NCBI GenBank assembly: GCA_002742885.1
Contig: PDOO01000023.1
Location: forward strand, 1 to 64,000
Length of the DNA: 64,000 bases
Reading direction: 5' to 3'
Origin: Candidatus Cloacimonadota bacterium
GTDB lineage: Bacteria; Cloacimonadota; Cloacimonadia; Cloacimonadales; GCA-2742885
The translations under genes and the position numbers were made by a program. Below the pieces are notes generated by a model. It was not told the DNA's origin. It saw only the letters and a list, made by a program, of their open reading frames with translations, and ran no database searches. Below, in pieces: positions 9,701 to 18,120 of the stretch. The first letter of the stretch is position 1, and each line of letters begins with the position of its first letter.

Positions 9701-9923
9701 ATCCTACTCAATGGAAAAAAATAAATCCGTGATGACAGACGCAACTTCCAAAAAAGTGAATAATGATACCGATACCAATACTTTTACCGTCGGAGGTTCT
9801 TATAATTTCCATCGAGACGTAAAAGGCGGTCTGAACTTTGAACATAAAGTTCAAAACAACAATAAAGCAGATACATCAATTACTACGCAAAGTTACAGCG
9901 TATGGGTGGAAATAAGTTTTTAA
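3717..9923 (+). CDS. sprA: SprA-family T9SS outer-membrane translocon
   Basis: SprA forms the very large outer-membrane barrel through which the type IX secretion system passes folded cargo. This 2068-residue protein has a signal peptide (residues 1-27) and then the mixed repeat and barrel layout of the family. A family-like stretch contains EAYIDDMEST with nearby Trp-rich text (around residues 770-810). It is somewhat shorter than the approximately 2300-2500 residues I expect in Bacteroidota. A lysine/aspartate/glutamate-rich low-complexity insert lies at about residues 1660-1765, with barrel-like strands after it up to the final WVEISF, which is an outer-membrane-type C-terminus ending in Phe. 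The start is a TTG inside coaX, 8 nt after AAGG, so translation is probably coupled. The family call is firm; the role as T9SS channel follows from the family. Confidence 0.85.
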   Translation: MFAINFKNAIKAFILLFFLILICPVFGETYLQSINFPGTVVYKKQNFHLPITHRGINFVRGSSWFVNKMNIKREIEFDTEHKTASFKIQFGGLDIAPPRYVSMEKMLDQETSVVFENLLREKMLEFIRNPDRNSGTGLFGKEFEIPLPKIALPKTLKRLMGDKAARLSVDGTQKLTVSAIAKTQKGIQIGESGASTSLTPKMQQELNLRLRGKIGQKIHVNITHRTSSEQTFDEPSKVEIRYEGDEDEIIQSIEAGNISLSLSGSKYIAYSANSEGLFGVKSALKVGPLDITLIAGTEEGEKNSATYKGNSKVDSSFVKSQKYIRRQFFFIDDPRNLFVIYSNEGNDNPSTPPNGWNDNAFLIEDNALVLKSQATLPEPNSIKVWRDNKNGTDNLGTVQGTDINNPGGEIFEFDLLEENIDYIFWDDSKTIIEFLNRQDADCVIGITYESLAEQVGDLDSSVKKMRILYQRSADGNAPTEETRKYFSANFYSLGGKGFRNDTFSMKTVWYDESDEMQENLSDSLSYDNGFSTFNDWLNLDTSGDGEINGNDVTVNLAMGILFVPLLRPFSIIGDDKIYDNSNINKTSSVQIDNEIGFSVVGSMSNETINLDGLNILKGSVKVKLGDGTVLKENTDYIVDYDFGQITLLNEQAKGGDANITVDYEYLPLFAIDSKTLMGVRADYNITDEIKLGGTVVYQSEKVADKRPKIGNENRSQIMADLDGQVVVNPPFMTAAVDAIPLVETDEESEISLSGEIAVNIPTIYGDPDKKDDPEAYIDDMESTLELFPFGISRKTWSYASLPKNNFYPKAKLWYYNPEDIKKNKVYDPATLDDDERNENVAIMRMKFMPENLGQGHSEATKNWNGVMKYIGASNDFSEKKYIEIMVKTHKGAMSSETLSSPVIMHVDLGTISEDFYTINGGEGVLNSEDGVLDTEESSLDGVLNAGEDIGLDMMTDEEEQLYGLNPEYDNYESDESENEYPWINLTQNNLVLDTEDLNSSGSLDMTNSYSQFTVNLSGDKYLVSEISSSGYRIYRLPFRASEFTNFSDSGLDPSLESVRYLRMWFEVEEECFVDIAEADIVGNKWDDQPVKDADGNIISIYDLESNNEYISGEIIDSEKNNHYFPPKGTYETDTDGTKSMEQAFELNISNLQSGHTGGVRHKFTDKTDLLSWGELRFWIYAEDDRFEPFNDSLNVFVRLGADSLNFYQAEMTVKPSQWEQQMSESNWIDDFIVKFSDLAILKQRFEEDELQDTYKNGKIKYKIVGNPTLSNIRQMYLGVLNPNPVKAFTGKVYFDDIRVADPYTDSGIAAQSELKLKFADFSQHTFNFEWKTPNFRTIKARSKNSGSSSQTESENFTVNNKINLNKFTSSDWGLKLPLTLYYKNSKSTPRFVSNSDILLEEIQDKEERERNITRTETRKAALNFSIGKTPKNTFMKYTLKNISTNSSVSHTVSNKPTARDTTVQVSQKVSYNVSLPKDSISFKLFKNYRFYYMPYKFSNSITFTGKYPKSWKWIKKDKIWQYKTDGRSNTDEEKIAHSHSVDWAFFSDFTSRYEISINRDRRYPVDLHGVNIGHEMKRNQIFSLDYSPSFTEDFIGITAGANVNFADNVSATKSNDDSLYFKHSGQVPRTVKAGIVLKNKDWLLKLADMFGTVKEVELDVDQSVFEDDLNKFKDKINEDKNNDKDKDFFEGNDKDKDEFSFGNDPKEKTKNSYDLNKNNFEGLAVEEKMERLKKMNKKRTRKEKEKEKAEEENQEKDKKDFNIFKEMIGYIARIENIKIDYMNTYRTSYNNLRQMPPFEYQLSIPYSLPEEDLSGKSDTDDISLSTSYPVFSFLSTSWKYSYKDGKTYTYNKNGKTAKEDITTVFPDVTVNMSGLEKLIGMDKILISSRLSSHYAVTYREDGNIGEDPSKKMSVIAFEPLVSWNSNWAYNISSAVSYSMADKNLKTFQLENVKNTDDETGRLNISIEHVLQMSKGIKLPFMKRVIKLKNDFSTSVSYSMEKNKSVMTDATSKKVNNDTDTNTFTVGGSYNFHRDVKGGLNFEHKVQNNNKADTSITTQSYSVWVEISF

Positions 9924-10029
9924 AGACGGTTTAATGTAATTGAGAAATTAAGTTTTATTTTTCTTTTGATTTTCGGGAGAAATCGTAAAAGAAATTAAAA
10001 ACTGTTTGATTGCATTTTTAATAATAAAT

Positions 10030-11634
10030 TTATTTGTTTTTATCTGCTTCCGGTTTTAATAATTCGTCTAATGTTACAAGTTTGTAATTTTTTATATTTC
10101 TTTCTTCTTTGTCGAAAGCGACTCCGAGGCAGAGAATTTCTCTTTTGTCGTTCATGTACGATTCATAATATTTTTTGTCTTTTATTTGTTTTAAAGCCGT
10201 TTCTGCCGAATTCATTTTAAATTCGGCTATACAGATATAATCAGCGGTCTTGATAACGGCATCTATGCGTCCTTTATTCGTAAGGACTTCGACATCCAAA
10301 TATTTTTCTTTCATCAGGGTGAAAAGAAGATAAATTATCCTGTGATAATAACTTTCGCGATCTTTTATGAAAACGGTATGAGGTATTTTGGCGTAGATTG
10401 CTTTGAGATTGGCAATAAATTCCTCAATTTGGTTATTATCCAAATTATCCTTTAATTCCTTCGTAATTTCAAAAAAACTTGTTTTATTAAAACCCGTAAA
10501 AGCTCCGAGCAGGTATTGGCGGAAAGAAGATTGCACTTCCAAATTCGGATAAGCCAGACGATAACTCGATACCATGTTTTGGAAATCCGTTATCTTTTCT
10601 TTTACCGTTAAATATCCGGCTTGGAAAAGCAGGACTGTCACATCAATATCTTCTATTTCGTAAGCATCGAAAATATTTTCGCTTACGAGAAAAGAAGATT
10701 CTATTTTATCAATGTCGATATCTTTATTCTTTATCATTTTCGTTAAAAAAGTCGGAGTTCCCGATTTAAACCAATAATTGCTGAAACTGTTGTTGCTGAA
10801 AAGATTTAAAAGCGAAAAGGGATTATAAATAAAATTTTTGCCGTCCCACGAATAACCGTTATACCAAAGTTTTATGAAACCCATCAGACGATCACGGGAA
10901 AAATTAAATTTTTTTTCGATTCTTTCCAGATAAAATGAGTAATTTTCAATGATTTCTTCTTCCGTATATCCCGTAAGATCGGCATAATTTTCGTTAAACG
11001 TAATATCATTGAGATTATTCAATTCGCTGAAAAAAGATACCTGACTGAACTTGGATACGCCGGTAATAAAAAGAAACTTGATATATTTGTCGCAATCTTT
11101 AACTGCCGAATAGAATTTTTTTAAAATATCTCTGTTTTTTTTAGAGGTTGTCAAGTTTTTTTCTTCCGCGTAATCGACAATCGGTTTATCGTATTCGTCT
11201 ATGAGAATCACCGCCGGATTTTTTTCGTTTAATTTTATTATAAGCTCTTTGAATTTTTCGGGATATGTTTTTGTCTTTAAGGAAAAACCGTTTTTTTCGG
11301 CAATATTGTTAAGCTCGTTGTCGAGCGCCGATTCCAAACCGAGTCCGTCATAATCCAAGCTTGAAAAACTTATTTTGATAATCGGATAAGTTTCTTCAAA
11401 GTTATGCTTATCGTAAATCCGTGTACCTTCAAAAAGTTCTTTTCTGCCTTTGAATATTTCTTTTATTGTATTGAGCAATAATGACTTGCCGAATCTTCTC
11501 GGACGGGAAAGAAAATAAAATTTTCCGTTTGTAATTAATTTACGGATAATTTCCGTTTTATCGACATAAACACAATTATAGCCTCTTAACTCCGATAATT
11601 CCTGTATTCCTATTCCGAGTATTCGGTTTTTCAT
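10030..11634 (-). CDS. DUF1703-type AAA ATPase with PD-(D/E)XK nuclease-like domain
   Basis: The 534-residue protein belongs to a widespread family (AAA-ATPase-like plus PDDEXK_9), abundant in anaerobes, whose role is not established. The N-terminus has the family signature GIQEL followed by YVDKT (residues 23-27). Walker A is RPRRFGKS (44-51) and Walker B is VILIDEYDKPI (about 155-165). The C-terminal 100 residues carry D and EFK residues (GRIDAVI then IAEFKM) of a nuclease-like fold. I chose the ATG at 11634 because AAAAAGG precedes it directly after the kinase stop; an upstream in-frame ATG at 11664 has no such site. It is probably co-transcribed with the histidine kinase. These genes are often laterally spread, but nothing here marks an insertion. 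Confidence 0.8.
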   Translation of the reverse strand: MKNRILGIGIQELSELRGYNCVYVDKTEIIRKLITNGKFYFLSRPRRFGKSLLLNTIKEIFKGRKELFEGTRIYDKHNFEETYPIIKISFSSLDYDGLGLESALDNELNNIAEKNGFSLKTKTYPEKFKELIIKLNEKNPAVILIDEYDKPIVDYAEEKNLTTSKKNRDILKKFYSAVKDCDKYIKFLFITGVSKFSQVSFFSELNNLNDITFNENYADLTGYTEEEIIENYSFYLERIEKKFNFSRDRLMGFIKLWYNGYSWDGKNFIYNPFSLLNLFSNNSFSNYWFKSGTPTFLTKMIKNKDIDIDKIESSFLVSENIFDAYEIEDIDVTVLLFQAGYLTVKEKITDFQNMVSSYRLAYPNLEVQSSFRQYLLGAFTGFNKTSFFEITKELKDNLDNNQIEEFIANLKAIYAKIPHTVFIKDRESYYHRIIYLLFTLMKEKYLDVEVLTNKGRIDAVIKTADYICIAEFKMNSAETALKQIKDKKYYESYMNDKREILCLGVAFDKEERNIKNYKLVTLDELLKPEADKNK

Positions 11635-11647
11635 GAACGCTGCCTTT

Positions 11648-14600
11648 TTATTGTTTTCCGGCATTTAAAAGTTCTTTTATTTTAATGCTCAATTTTTGCA
11701 GAGGAACAGGTTTTGCCATAAAGCAGTTTATTTTATATTTTTCGTAATTGTCTTCATTTATCAGATCGTTGTATCCTGAATAGAGAATTACGGGGATACG
11801 GTTGTTTATTTGCCTTATTTTTTCTATCAATTCTGTTCCTTTTAATTCCGGCATAATTTGATCGGTAATAATGAGATCGAAATTATTTTCGTTTTTAAAT
11901 GCTCTTAATGCGGCTTTCGGATGATCGAAATATTTGACGGAGTATCCCATTTTACGCAATGCTTTTGACATTAAGGCTCCTATCTGATACTCGTCTTCCG
12001 CCAGCAGAATATTTCCTTCGCCTTTTATATATTCGGTTTTTGATTTTGATTCTGCTTCTTCTTCTCTTGCCGCAGTTGAAGGTAAATAAATTCTGAATGA
12101 AGTTCCTGTATTCAATTCTGATTCAACAGCAATCTTTCCTTGCATTCCTTTTATTACTCTTGCCGCCATCGCCAATCCGAGTCCGGTTCCTTTATTAGCT
12201 GATTTTGTGGTAAAGAACGGATCAAAAATTTGTTCCATTATTTCATCAGGAATACCGCTTCCGTTATCGGAAACCGATAAAACAATGTATGAGTCGGGTT
12301 TAATCAGAACTTTTCCGTCTTTAATTTCTTCCGTAACTTCTTTTTGATAAAGTTTTACTAAAATTCTTCCGTCTTCTTTGGTAATTGCCTGATAAGCATT
12401 GGTTATAATATTCAGAGCAACTTGATAAAGATCGGTCTCATCGCCCAAAACAAATCCTGATACTTTGCTTAATTGAATCTCAAAATCTATATTTTTGGGA
12501 ATTGAAATCTTTATTTCGTCAATAACCTTTTTGATAACGCTGTAAGAATCAATTAATTTTTTATCTGTTTTGACGTTACGGCTGAAAGCAAGTAAATTGT
12601 TTACCATTTTGGCAGCTCTTTCTCCCGAAGCTTGAATTTGAGAAATGTAATTGCGAACTTCCGAATCTTCTTCCAGACTGTCGTAAGCCAGATCCGCATA
12701 GCCGGAAAGACACATTAAAACATTGTTGAAATCATGAGCTATTCCTGCGGTGAGAGTTCCTAATGCTTCCATTTTCTCGGCGCGTCTCAATCTCATCTCT
12801 GTTTGAACTTTTTCGGTAATATCTTCAATAGAACAATCAATGAGTCCGTTTCGAAAATTGCTGAATTGAATATTTAATTTAATCCATAATCTTTTGTTTT
12901 GACTGTTCAGAATATAAATATCCATATCCTCAATTTCTCTCTTTTCATCAAGACAATTTAAAATTTTATTTTTGACGTTAATATTGTCAATGAAACTGAA
13001 TAAATTGTATTCGTCGTTTTCCGCATTTTCGTTTAAATCCAATATCTTTTTTGCGGCGTTGTTGCTGCTTATTATCTCTCCTTCAAAATTTAAGGTAAGC
13101 AAACCGATCGGAATGGCGTTTCTCAATTCTCTGTATCTTTTTTCGGAATCTTTAAGAGCTTCATCCGCAAATATTTTTTGAGTTATGTCTTCTTTTATGG
13201 CAATAAAATTGATGATTTCGTTATTTTCGTTTTTAACGGGAGAAATTGTTGCCGATTCCCAAAAAAATGAACCGTCTTTTGCTTTATTTCTAAATTTTCC
13301 TTTCCATTTCTTTCCTGTTTTTATCGTATCCCAAAGTTTGAAATAGTCTTCTTTTGAGGAGTAGCCTGAATTTAAAAAATTGGTGCTTACGCCTGTAACT
13401 TCTTCGGGAGTATAACCGCTTATCTTATAAAATTTCTCGTTAGCGTATTCTATTCTTCCTTCGGGATCCGTAATTACTACGGATTCTGAGCTTTGAGAAA
13501 TAGCTTGAGAAAGTTTTTTGATTGTTACGGCAGATTCGTAACTTTGACTTATGTCTCTTAATAGGGCAATGGAGAAAAGATAATTTGTTTCTTCGTCATA
13601 TATATTGGTCTTTATAAAAGAAGTTATTATGCTTTCTCCGTTTTTATTTTTTATCCAAATATCAGTCGGTTTTTCGTCGATTATTTCGATATCTTCGGAG
13701 ATTTCCAGGTCAATGATATCTTTAATATATGAGCCTTTTATTTCTTCTTCCGAGTAATTTAATATTTCTTTAAGATGTTTATTTATTTGAAAAATTTTAC
13801 CGTCTTTTTTGAATAAAATAATTCCCAGAGGAGCATCATCAAATAATTTTCTGAATAATTTTTCGCTTCTTTCCAGAGCATTTTGTATCATTTTTATTTC
13901 GGTAATATCCCTGATCATGGTTAATACGCTGTTAACATTGCCTTTATCGTCGAATTCTGGAATTAAATGCCAATCGAGATAAAAAATTTCTCCTTCCATT
14001 TCAAAATCAAAAAAGACTTTATGGCTTTTCCCGCTGTCAATGACTTTTTGAATTTCTCCTTCCCAAAAATCACATTTTTCTTTGGAGAAATAACCCATCT
14101 CTCTATGGGTTTTTCCTATAAATTCTTTCTGAGGAATTTTGAGCCTTTTTTCAGCTACGGAATTAACAAAGATGTGTCGGTGTTTTTTATCAAATCTCAT
14201 GATAATGTCGGAAGCATTGTCTGTAATAATACGGTAAAGATCCATATTTTCTTTTATCGATTTGGATTTAGAAATAACTTCTGAATATTTTCTCAGAGTT
14301 TTTGCTAACGAGCAATAAAAAATCATAAATCCTTTAAGAAAATCTTCATCTTCAGAGGCAAAAGTAAAATAACCGTCTCTATTGTTGTAATGCAGTTTAA
14401 GAGTGGCGATAAAATATTTTTTCCCGTCTTTTTTCGTTTGAAAAAAAAGAACCTGCTTCTCTTTGAACTCAAAATTATCCGTATCAAGCGAAATTCCCTT
14501 ATAAAAAGTCCTTAACGGCATATTTTCATATTTAACAATCGAGTGATAAAAGGAGAGTTCTGACAAAGAACAAATATTTTTGTTAACGGTATCGTAAACT

Positions 14601-14713
14601 TCTTTCAAAGAGAATACGGTAAAAACATCCCGATAAATGTTTATTATGAAATCCGCATGATTTTTTTTAAACTTTTCGTAATTCTTGTCGTTATTTTCTT
14701 TCAACAAATTCAT
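11648..14713 (-). CDS. Hybrid sensor histidine kinase with four PAS domains
   Basis: This 1021-residue cytoplasmic protein has no clear membrane helix. An N-terminal GAF-like region (about 1-150) is followed by four PAS domains (about 155-275, 280-395, 400-520 and 525-645), a HisKA domain with phosphoacceptor H660 in AHDFNN, an HATPase domain (N box around NAYQAI, G1 box DNGSGIP, F box FDPFFTT, G2 box GTGLGLA) and a C-terminal receiver domain whose phosphate acceptor is D951 in ITDQIMP. No DNA-binding output domain is attached, so phosphate is either stored or passed to a partner encoded elsewhere. The signal is unknown; a cytosolic redox or ligand signal through PAS is likely. The gene ends 13 nt before the start of the ATPase gene. 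Confidence 0.9.
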   Translation of the reverse strand: MNLLKENNDKNYEKFKKNHADFIINIYRDVFTVFSLKEVYDTVNKNICSLSELSFYHSIVKYENMPLRTFYKGISLDTDNFEFKEKQVLFFQTKKDGKKYFIATLKLHYNNRDGYFTFASEDEDFLKGFMIFYCSLAKTLRKYSEVISKSKSIKENMDLYRIITDNASDIIMRFDKKHRHIFVNSVAEKRLKIPQKEFIGKTHREMGYFSKEKCDFWEGEIQKVIDSGKSHKVFFDFEMEGEIFYLDWHLIPEFDDKGNVNSVLTMIRDITEIKMIQNALERSEKLFRKLFDDAPLGIILFKKDGKIFQINKHLKEILNYSEEEIKGSYIKDIIDLEISEDIEIIDEKPTDIWIKNKNGESIITSFIKTNIYDEETNYLFSIALLRDISQSYESAVTIKKLSQAISQSSESVVITDPEGRIEYANEKFYKISGYTPEEVTGVSTNFLNSGYSSKEDYFKLWDTIKTGKKWKGKFRNKAKDGSFFWESATISPVKNENNEIINFIAIKEDITQKIFADEALKDSEKRYRELRNAIPIGLLTLNFEGEIISSNNAAKKILDLNENAENDEYNLFSFIDNINVKNKILNCLDEKREIEDMDIYILNSQNKRLWIKLNIQFSNFRNGLIDCSIEDITEKVQTEMRLRRAEKMEALGTLTAGIAHDFNNVLMCLSGYADLAYDSLEEDSEVRNYISQIQASGERAAKMVNNLLAFSRNVKTDKKLIDSYSVIKKVIDEIKISIPKNIDFEIQLSKVSGFVLGDETDLYQVALNIITNAYQAITKEDGRILVKLYQKEVTEEIKDGKVLIKPDSYIVLSVSDNGSGIPDEIMEQIFDPFFTTKSANKGTGLGLAMAARVIKGMQGKIAVESELNTGTSFRIYLPSTAAREEEAESKSKTEYIKGEGNILLAEDEYQIGALMSKALRKMGYSVKYFDHPKAALRAFKNENNFDLIITDQIMPELKGTELIEKIRQINNRIPVILYSGYNDLINEDNYEKYKINCFMAKPVPLQKLSIKIKELLNAGKQ

Positions 14714-14829
14714 AAGAACCTCGATAAAAGAGTTATTTTCATTTTTTTTGAAAAGATATAATCCTTAGAACGTCAAGTCTTGAATAATAAAATTTCATTC
14801 TGCCGCATAAAGTTAAAGACTTTGTTTTC

Positions 14830-17343
14830 TTATTTAAGTAAGAGAATTTTTCCGTACTTTTCGTTTTTTTCTGTTGAGATCTTGTAAAAATAAACACCTT
14901 CGGTTACGTATTTTCCGTTCGAGTTTATTCCTTTCCAACTTAATTTATTAAATCCCGTTTTACATTTTTTATTGACGGAACTTACCTTTTGCCCTTTAAT
15001 GTTGTAAATATTCAAATTTACCGTTTGAGGTTTATTTATTTCGAAGGAGATTGTTGTTTCCGAACGTTGAGAGATCAGGGGATTGGGATAACAATTAATA
15101 ACTTTCAATTCTTCGAAATACGGCACAGTTTCATTTTCGACGCCTGAAAGCACTCTTATTGTTTTCATGGCAGATGTATGATCATAATCCGTAACTAGAA
15201 TTTTGTATTCGCTGACATAGGCATTATTTTCTTTTGTTCCGGAAAAGAAACCGTCTTCGGTAAGATTTACGTTTTCGTAATCGGAATCGCTTGTAAAAGT
15301 CAAGGCATAGTTATCCGGAATGTTATTGTAATAGTTTGCCGATGAAATTTCGTAATTAAGTCCCGAGCCGTCAGAAATGCCTGATACAAAATTTCCCGGT
15401 TCCGACAGATTGTTGCCGAAAATGAATTTTATCTCATTTTCTCGGGTTAATACAACGGCAAAGCGGAAATTTTTCCCGGGATTATTATATTCCGAAGTAT
15501 TCCATTGAAATGTTATTTCGTCTTCCGTTGCTTTACTGAAAATTCCTTCTCCGTATTCCGGAAAACTTTGGAGATCTCTTCCGAAAGGAGTAATTGCTTT
15601 GTATTTTTTCAGATTGCTCAAGCTTCTTAATCCGACAAAATGATCAACGTCGAATACTAAGGATCCGTCGGTCAAGACGCCGACTCGGTCATAATTTTTC
15701 CCGTAAAAATTGAATGTAAAAGGCAAATCCGAATAGGCGAAATCATCATCAGTTGTATTTGTGTTAATAAACGTCCAGGTTTCGTCAATTTCCAATTCTT
15801 CATCAATATCCGTTTCAGTTTCATTGTATTTTTTCAACATATTCCAGACATAAGGTTCGGTGCCGTTTACGGCGTTAAACTGAGTCTCGAATTCTTCATC
15901 ATGGTTAATGTAAATATTAGAATCTCCGATGATTTCTATATTCCCGTCGGTCAATGAAACAGGGACGCTTAATGATGTTACGCCGTTATTTTCTATGGGG
16001 ATGTTTGTTTGAGGACAAATCGTTTCCTCATCGTTGTTTTGATAATTTATAATTGAAAATCCGGTGATTTCTCCGTAAGATGAGTTATCCGGATCATTTT
16101 CTTGCACCGCTAAAAATATTTTTGCCGCTCCTGTTTCGGAAACGATTCCGGCAAAATCAGTTATGTCGATACCCAGTTCTATTTCGTTTCCGTAACCGTT
16201 CATGCCGTGATCTCCTCCCTGAAAGTTTACGATCGGAAAATCAATTTGCCAATCCGGTAATTCCGCATCAGGATCTTGGCTTATGCCTGCCGCTAATCTT
16301 ATTTTTTTTCTGCAATTATGATTCATTGTTACTTTTAATCCGAGTTTGGGTTCATAGTCTGCTCTGCCGTTTAAGACAAAAACCATGTTTTCCCAAATTC
16401 CCCCTTCTTCGCAAGGAATGGCAAGCAAGCGATACATCATGTAAGAAAATCCGTTGTCTTCCCATCCGCTTCCCCAACTGTTTGCGACTATTAAAGCCCC
16501 TCTCTCCCAATCTTTAAGATTAACTTCTCCGTCATTGTTTATGTCAATGTCGTTTGTAAATTGTCCGTCTCCGTTTATGTCGTAGCAGACATTATCGTCA
16601 AATCCGACAAAAGTCATGGCATGATTAGGCTCATGCGACCATTCCGTAATAATGCTTTTTCCGGCATATTCTCCGTCCGGAATGTAATCCATGCTTATCG
16701 GTGAAACGCCTGCCGCAAAGTTAGCGATTCCGCCTGTTTCATCGCCGATCCCTTTATCTGTCATCCATTGCTTTAAATTGTGTAATCCGTCTTCGTCGGA
16801 AACGTCAATATTCAGGTGATTTTTTATTCTGTTGGTCATTCCTGCCCGGTAATTATCGTAACCGCTCATCCATCTCGTGTTTCCGCCTTCGGCAAAATGT
16901 CCGCCGTAAGTTGTTATGTCCGGGCAACCGACTTTATCTATAATTGTCCATCCGTCAAAAGGATAAGAACCCATGCCTGCGCCTCCGTTCAAAAAGTTCC
17001 AGGTAAAATGAGTCGGGTATTGATTTCCCTGAACGTCGGCGTTTGCGCCTCTTAAGCGGTTCATTTCATAGCCGAATTGATAATAAACTCCGCTTGCCTG
17101 ACCGCAGCTTCCGCCTTCTTGCTGAATAACGGGAGGAAAAAACGGAGTGTTTGCGTTATTAAGCGCTTCCGGCAACTCTCGCTCATTTCTGAACATTGTT
17201 GCGTTAAATTGCGGTCTTTCCCGAAGTTCTTGCAATTCTTCCGGACTTAATTTTCTTAGACCGTTTACGTCATAAAATTTCTTTTCTGCCGATAATGCAA
17301 ATATCAGGCAGGCAATTGATATTGTTATAATTATTTTCTTCAT
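14830..17343 (-). CDS. Secreted C1 (papain-like) peptidase with T9SS sorting domain
   Basis: The 837-residue precursor starts at the ATG at 17343 (AGAGGC just upstream) with a signal peptide of about 19 residues. The papain-type domain covers about residues 55-315: catalytic C80 in GGSCGQAS, H241 in NHAMTF and N288 in NSWGSGW. A calcium-loop segment (DINGDG then DINNDG, about residues 250-275) sits between H241 and N288. Residues of about 450-740 hold beta-rich domains. The last 85 residues, with CYPNPL, NIYNIKGQKV and a terminal GKILLLK, form a T9SS type A sorting domain. The protein should be exported by Sec and then by the SprA route to the surface, where it would degrade proteins. Confidence 0.9.
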   Translation of the reverse strand: MKKIIITISIACLIFALSAEKKFYDVNGLRKLSPEELQELRERPQFNATMFRNERELPEALNNANTPFFPPVIQQEGGSCGQASGVYYQFGYEMNRLRGANADVQGNQYPTHFTWNFLNGGAGMGSYPFDGWTIIDKVGCPDITTYGGHFAEGGNTRWMSGYDNYRAGMTNRIKNHLNIDVSDEDGLHNLKQWMTDKGIGDETGGIANFAAGVSPISMDYIPDGEYAGKSIITEWSHEPNHAMTFVGFDDNVCYDINGDGQFTNDIDINNDGEVNLKDWERGALIVANSWGSGWEDNGFSYMMYRLLAIPCEEGGIWENMVFVLNGRADYEPKLGLKVTMNHNCRKKIRLAAGISQDPDAELPDWQIDFPIVNFQGGDHGMNGYGNEIELGIDITDFAGIVSETGAAKIFLAVQENDPDNSSYGEITGFSIINYQNNDEETICPQTNIPIENNGVTSLSVPVSLTDGNIEIIGDSNIYINHDEEFETQFNAVNGTEPYVWNMLKKYNETETDIDEELEIDETWTFINTNTTDDDFAYSDLPFTFNFYGKNYDRVGVLTDGSLVFDVDHFVGLRSLSNLKKYKAITPFGRDLQSFPEYGEGIFSKATEDEITFQWNTSEYNNPGKNFRFAVVLTRENEIKFIFGNNLSEPGNFVSGISDGSGLNYEISSANYYNNIPDNYALTFTSDSDYENVNLTEDGFFSGTKENNAYVSEYKILVTDYDHTSAMKTIRVLSGVENETVPYFEELKVINCYPNPLISQRSETTISFEINKPQTVNLNIYNIKGQKVSSVNKKCKTGFNKLSWKGINSNGKYVTEGVYFYKISTEKNEKYGKILLLK

Positions 17344-17392
17344 TTTTTGCCTCTTATTTATCAAATTCGATTAATCTGTTATTTTTTATTTA

Positions 17393-17398
17393 ATTATA
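17393..17398 (-). promoter_or_regulatory. Candidate -10 box for the C1 peptidase gene
   Basis: A TATAAT is read on the minus strand 50 bp before the start codon. The hexamer 17 bp further upstream (ATAGTT) is a poor -35 match, so this is only a candidate. Confidence 0.3.
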
Positions 17399-17426
17399 GT
17401 TTTTTCTTTTTTGAAAACTATGCTTT

Positions 17427-18116
17427 TTAAGCAAGTTTTTTTATTGATTTCCATAAAATTTTTATAAAGTTTGCAATGTCTCGTCCGTGAGAGATGTAAC
17501 TTATTTCATCATCATAGATTACGGGAATATCGACAAAAGCAAAACGAGCTCCGGATTTGCCGAATTTTAAAAGTATTTCCGTTTCAAATTGATAACGGCA
17601 GGTCTCAAATTGCATTTTTTTTATAAAATTAAGATTATAAAGCCGGAATCCCGATTGCGAATCAAAAACTTTTTTCCCGAGAACGGAAGAAACGGCAAGT
17701 GTTGTAATCGTGTTGCTGAATATTCTTGCCGGAGGCATGTTTCCCAATTTAAATTTACGTCTTCCGATAACAAGATCGGCATTGTATTTTTTACGTTTTT
17801 TCATAAGTTCCGGTATTTTTTCCGGTTTGTGCTGTAAATCGCAATCAATGGAAATTGCATAATCGAAACCTCTTTCAACAGCTTCATTGAATCCTGCTCG
17901 CAAAGCGGCTCCTTTTCCTTTGTTTTCCGTAAAATTTAAGGCAATGACATCCGATTTTTCCAAAATCTCTTTTGTCCTGTCTCGGGAAGCATCGTTTACT
18001 GCGATTATTTTTAAATCCGGAGCTGATTTTTTTATCCTTGAAAATAATTCTTTTAAATGTTTTTCACCGTTATATATCGGGACAATTATAACCGTATCGG
18101 ACATGTTTTTTTTCAT
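17427..18116 (-). CDS. Family 2 glycosyltransferase (dolichol-phosphate-mannose-synthase-like)
   Basis: This 229-residue GT2 enzyme has a Rossmann-like nucleotide-sugar fold: VIIVPIYNG at the N-terminus, the NDASRD motif, GKGAALRAGF and the metal-binding DCDLQH in place of the usual DADLQH. The FDSQSGFRL segment is typical of DPM1-like transferases that charge polyprenyl phosphate. There is no membrane anchor domain at the C-terminus. The gene begins 4 nt after the TsaC-like gene, so both are in one transcript. The sugar and acceptor cannot be told from the sequence; envelope glycan synthesis is likely. Confidence 0.85.
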   Translation of the reverse strand: MKKNMSDTVIIVPIYNGEKHLKELFSRIKKSAPDLKIIAVNDASRDRTKEILEKSDVIALNFTENKGKGAALRAGFNEAVERGFDYAISIDCDLQHKPEKIPELMKKRKKYNADLVIGRRKFKLGNMPPARIFSNTITTLAVSSVLGKKVFDSQSGFRLYNLNFIKKMQFETCRYQFETEILLKFGKSGARFAFVDIPVIYDDEISYISHGRDIANFIKILWKSIKKLA

Positions 18117-18120
18117 TGCT

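Noticed and set aside
11648-14713. GGDEF or DNA-binding output on the hybrid kinase
   Set aside because: The protein ends with the receiver domain; no further domain is present.
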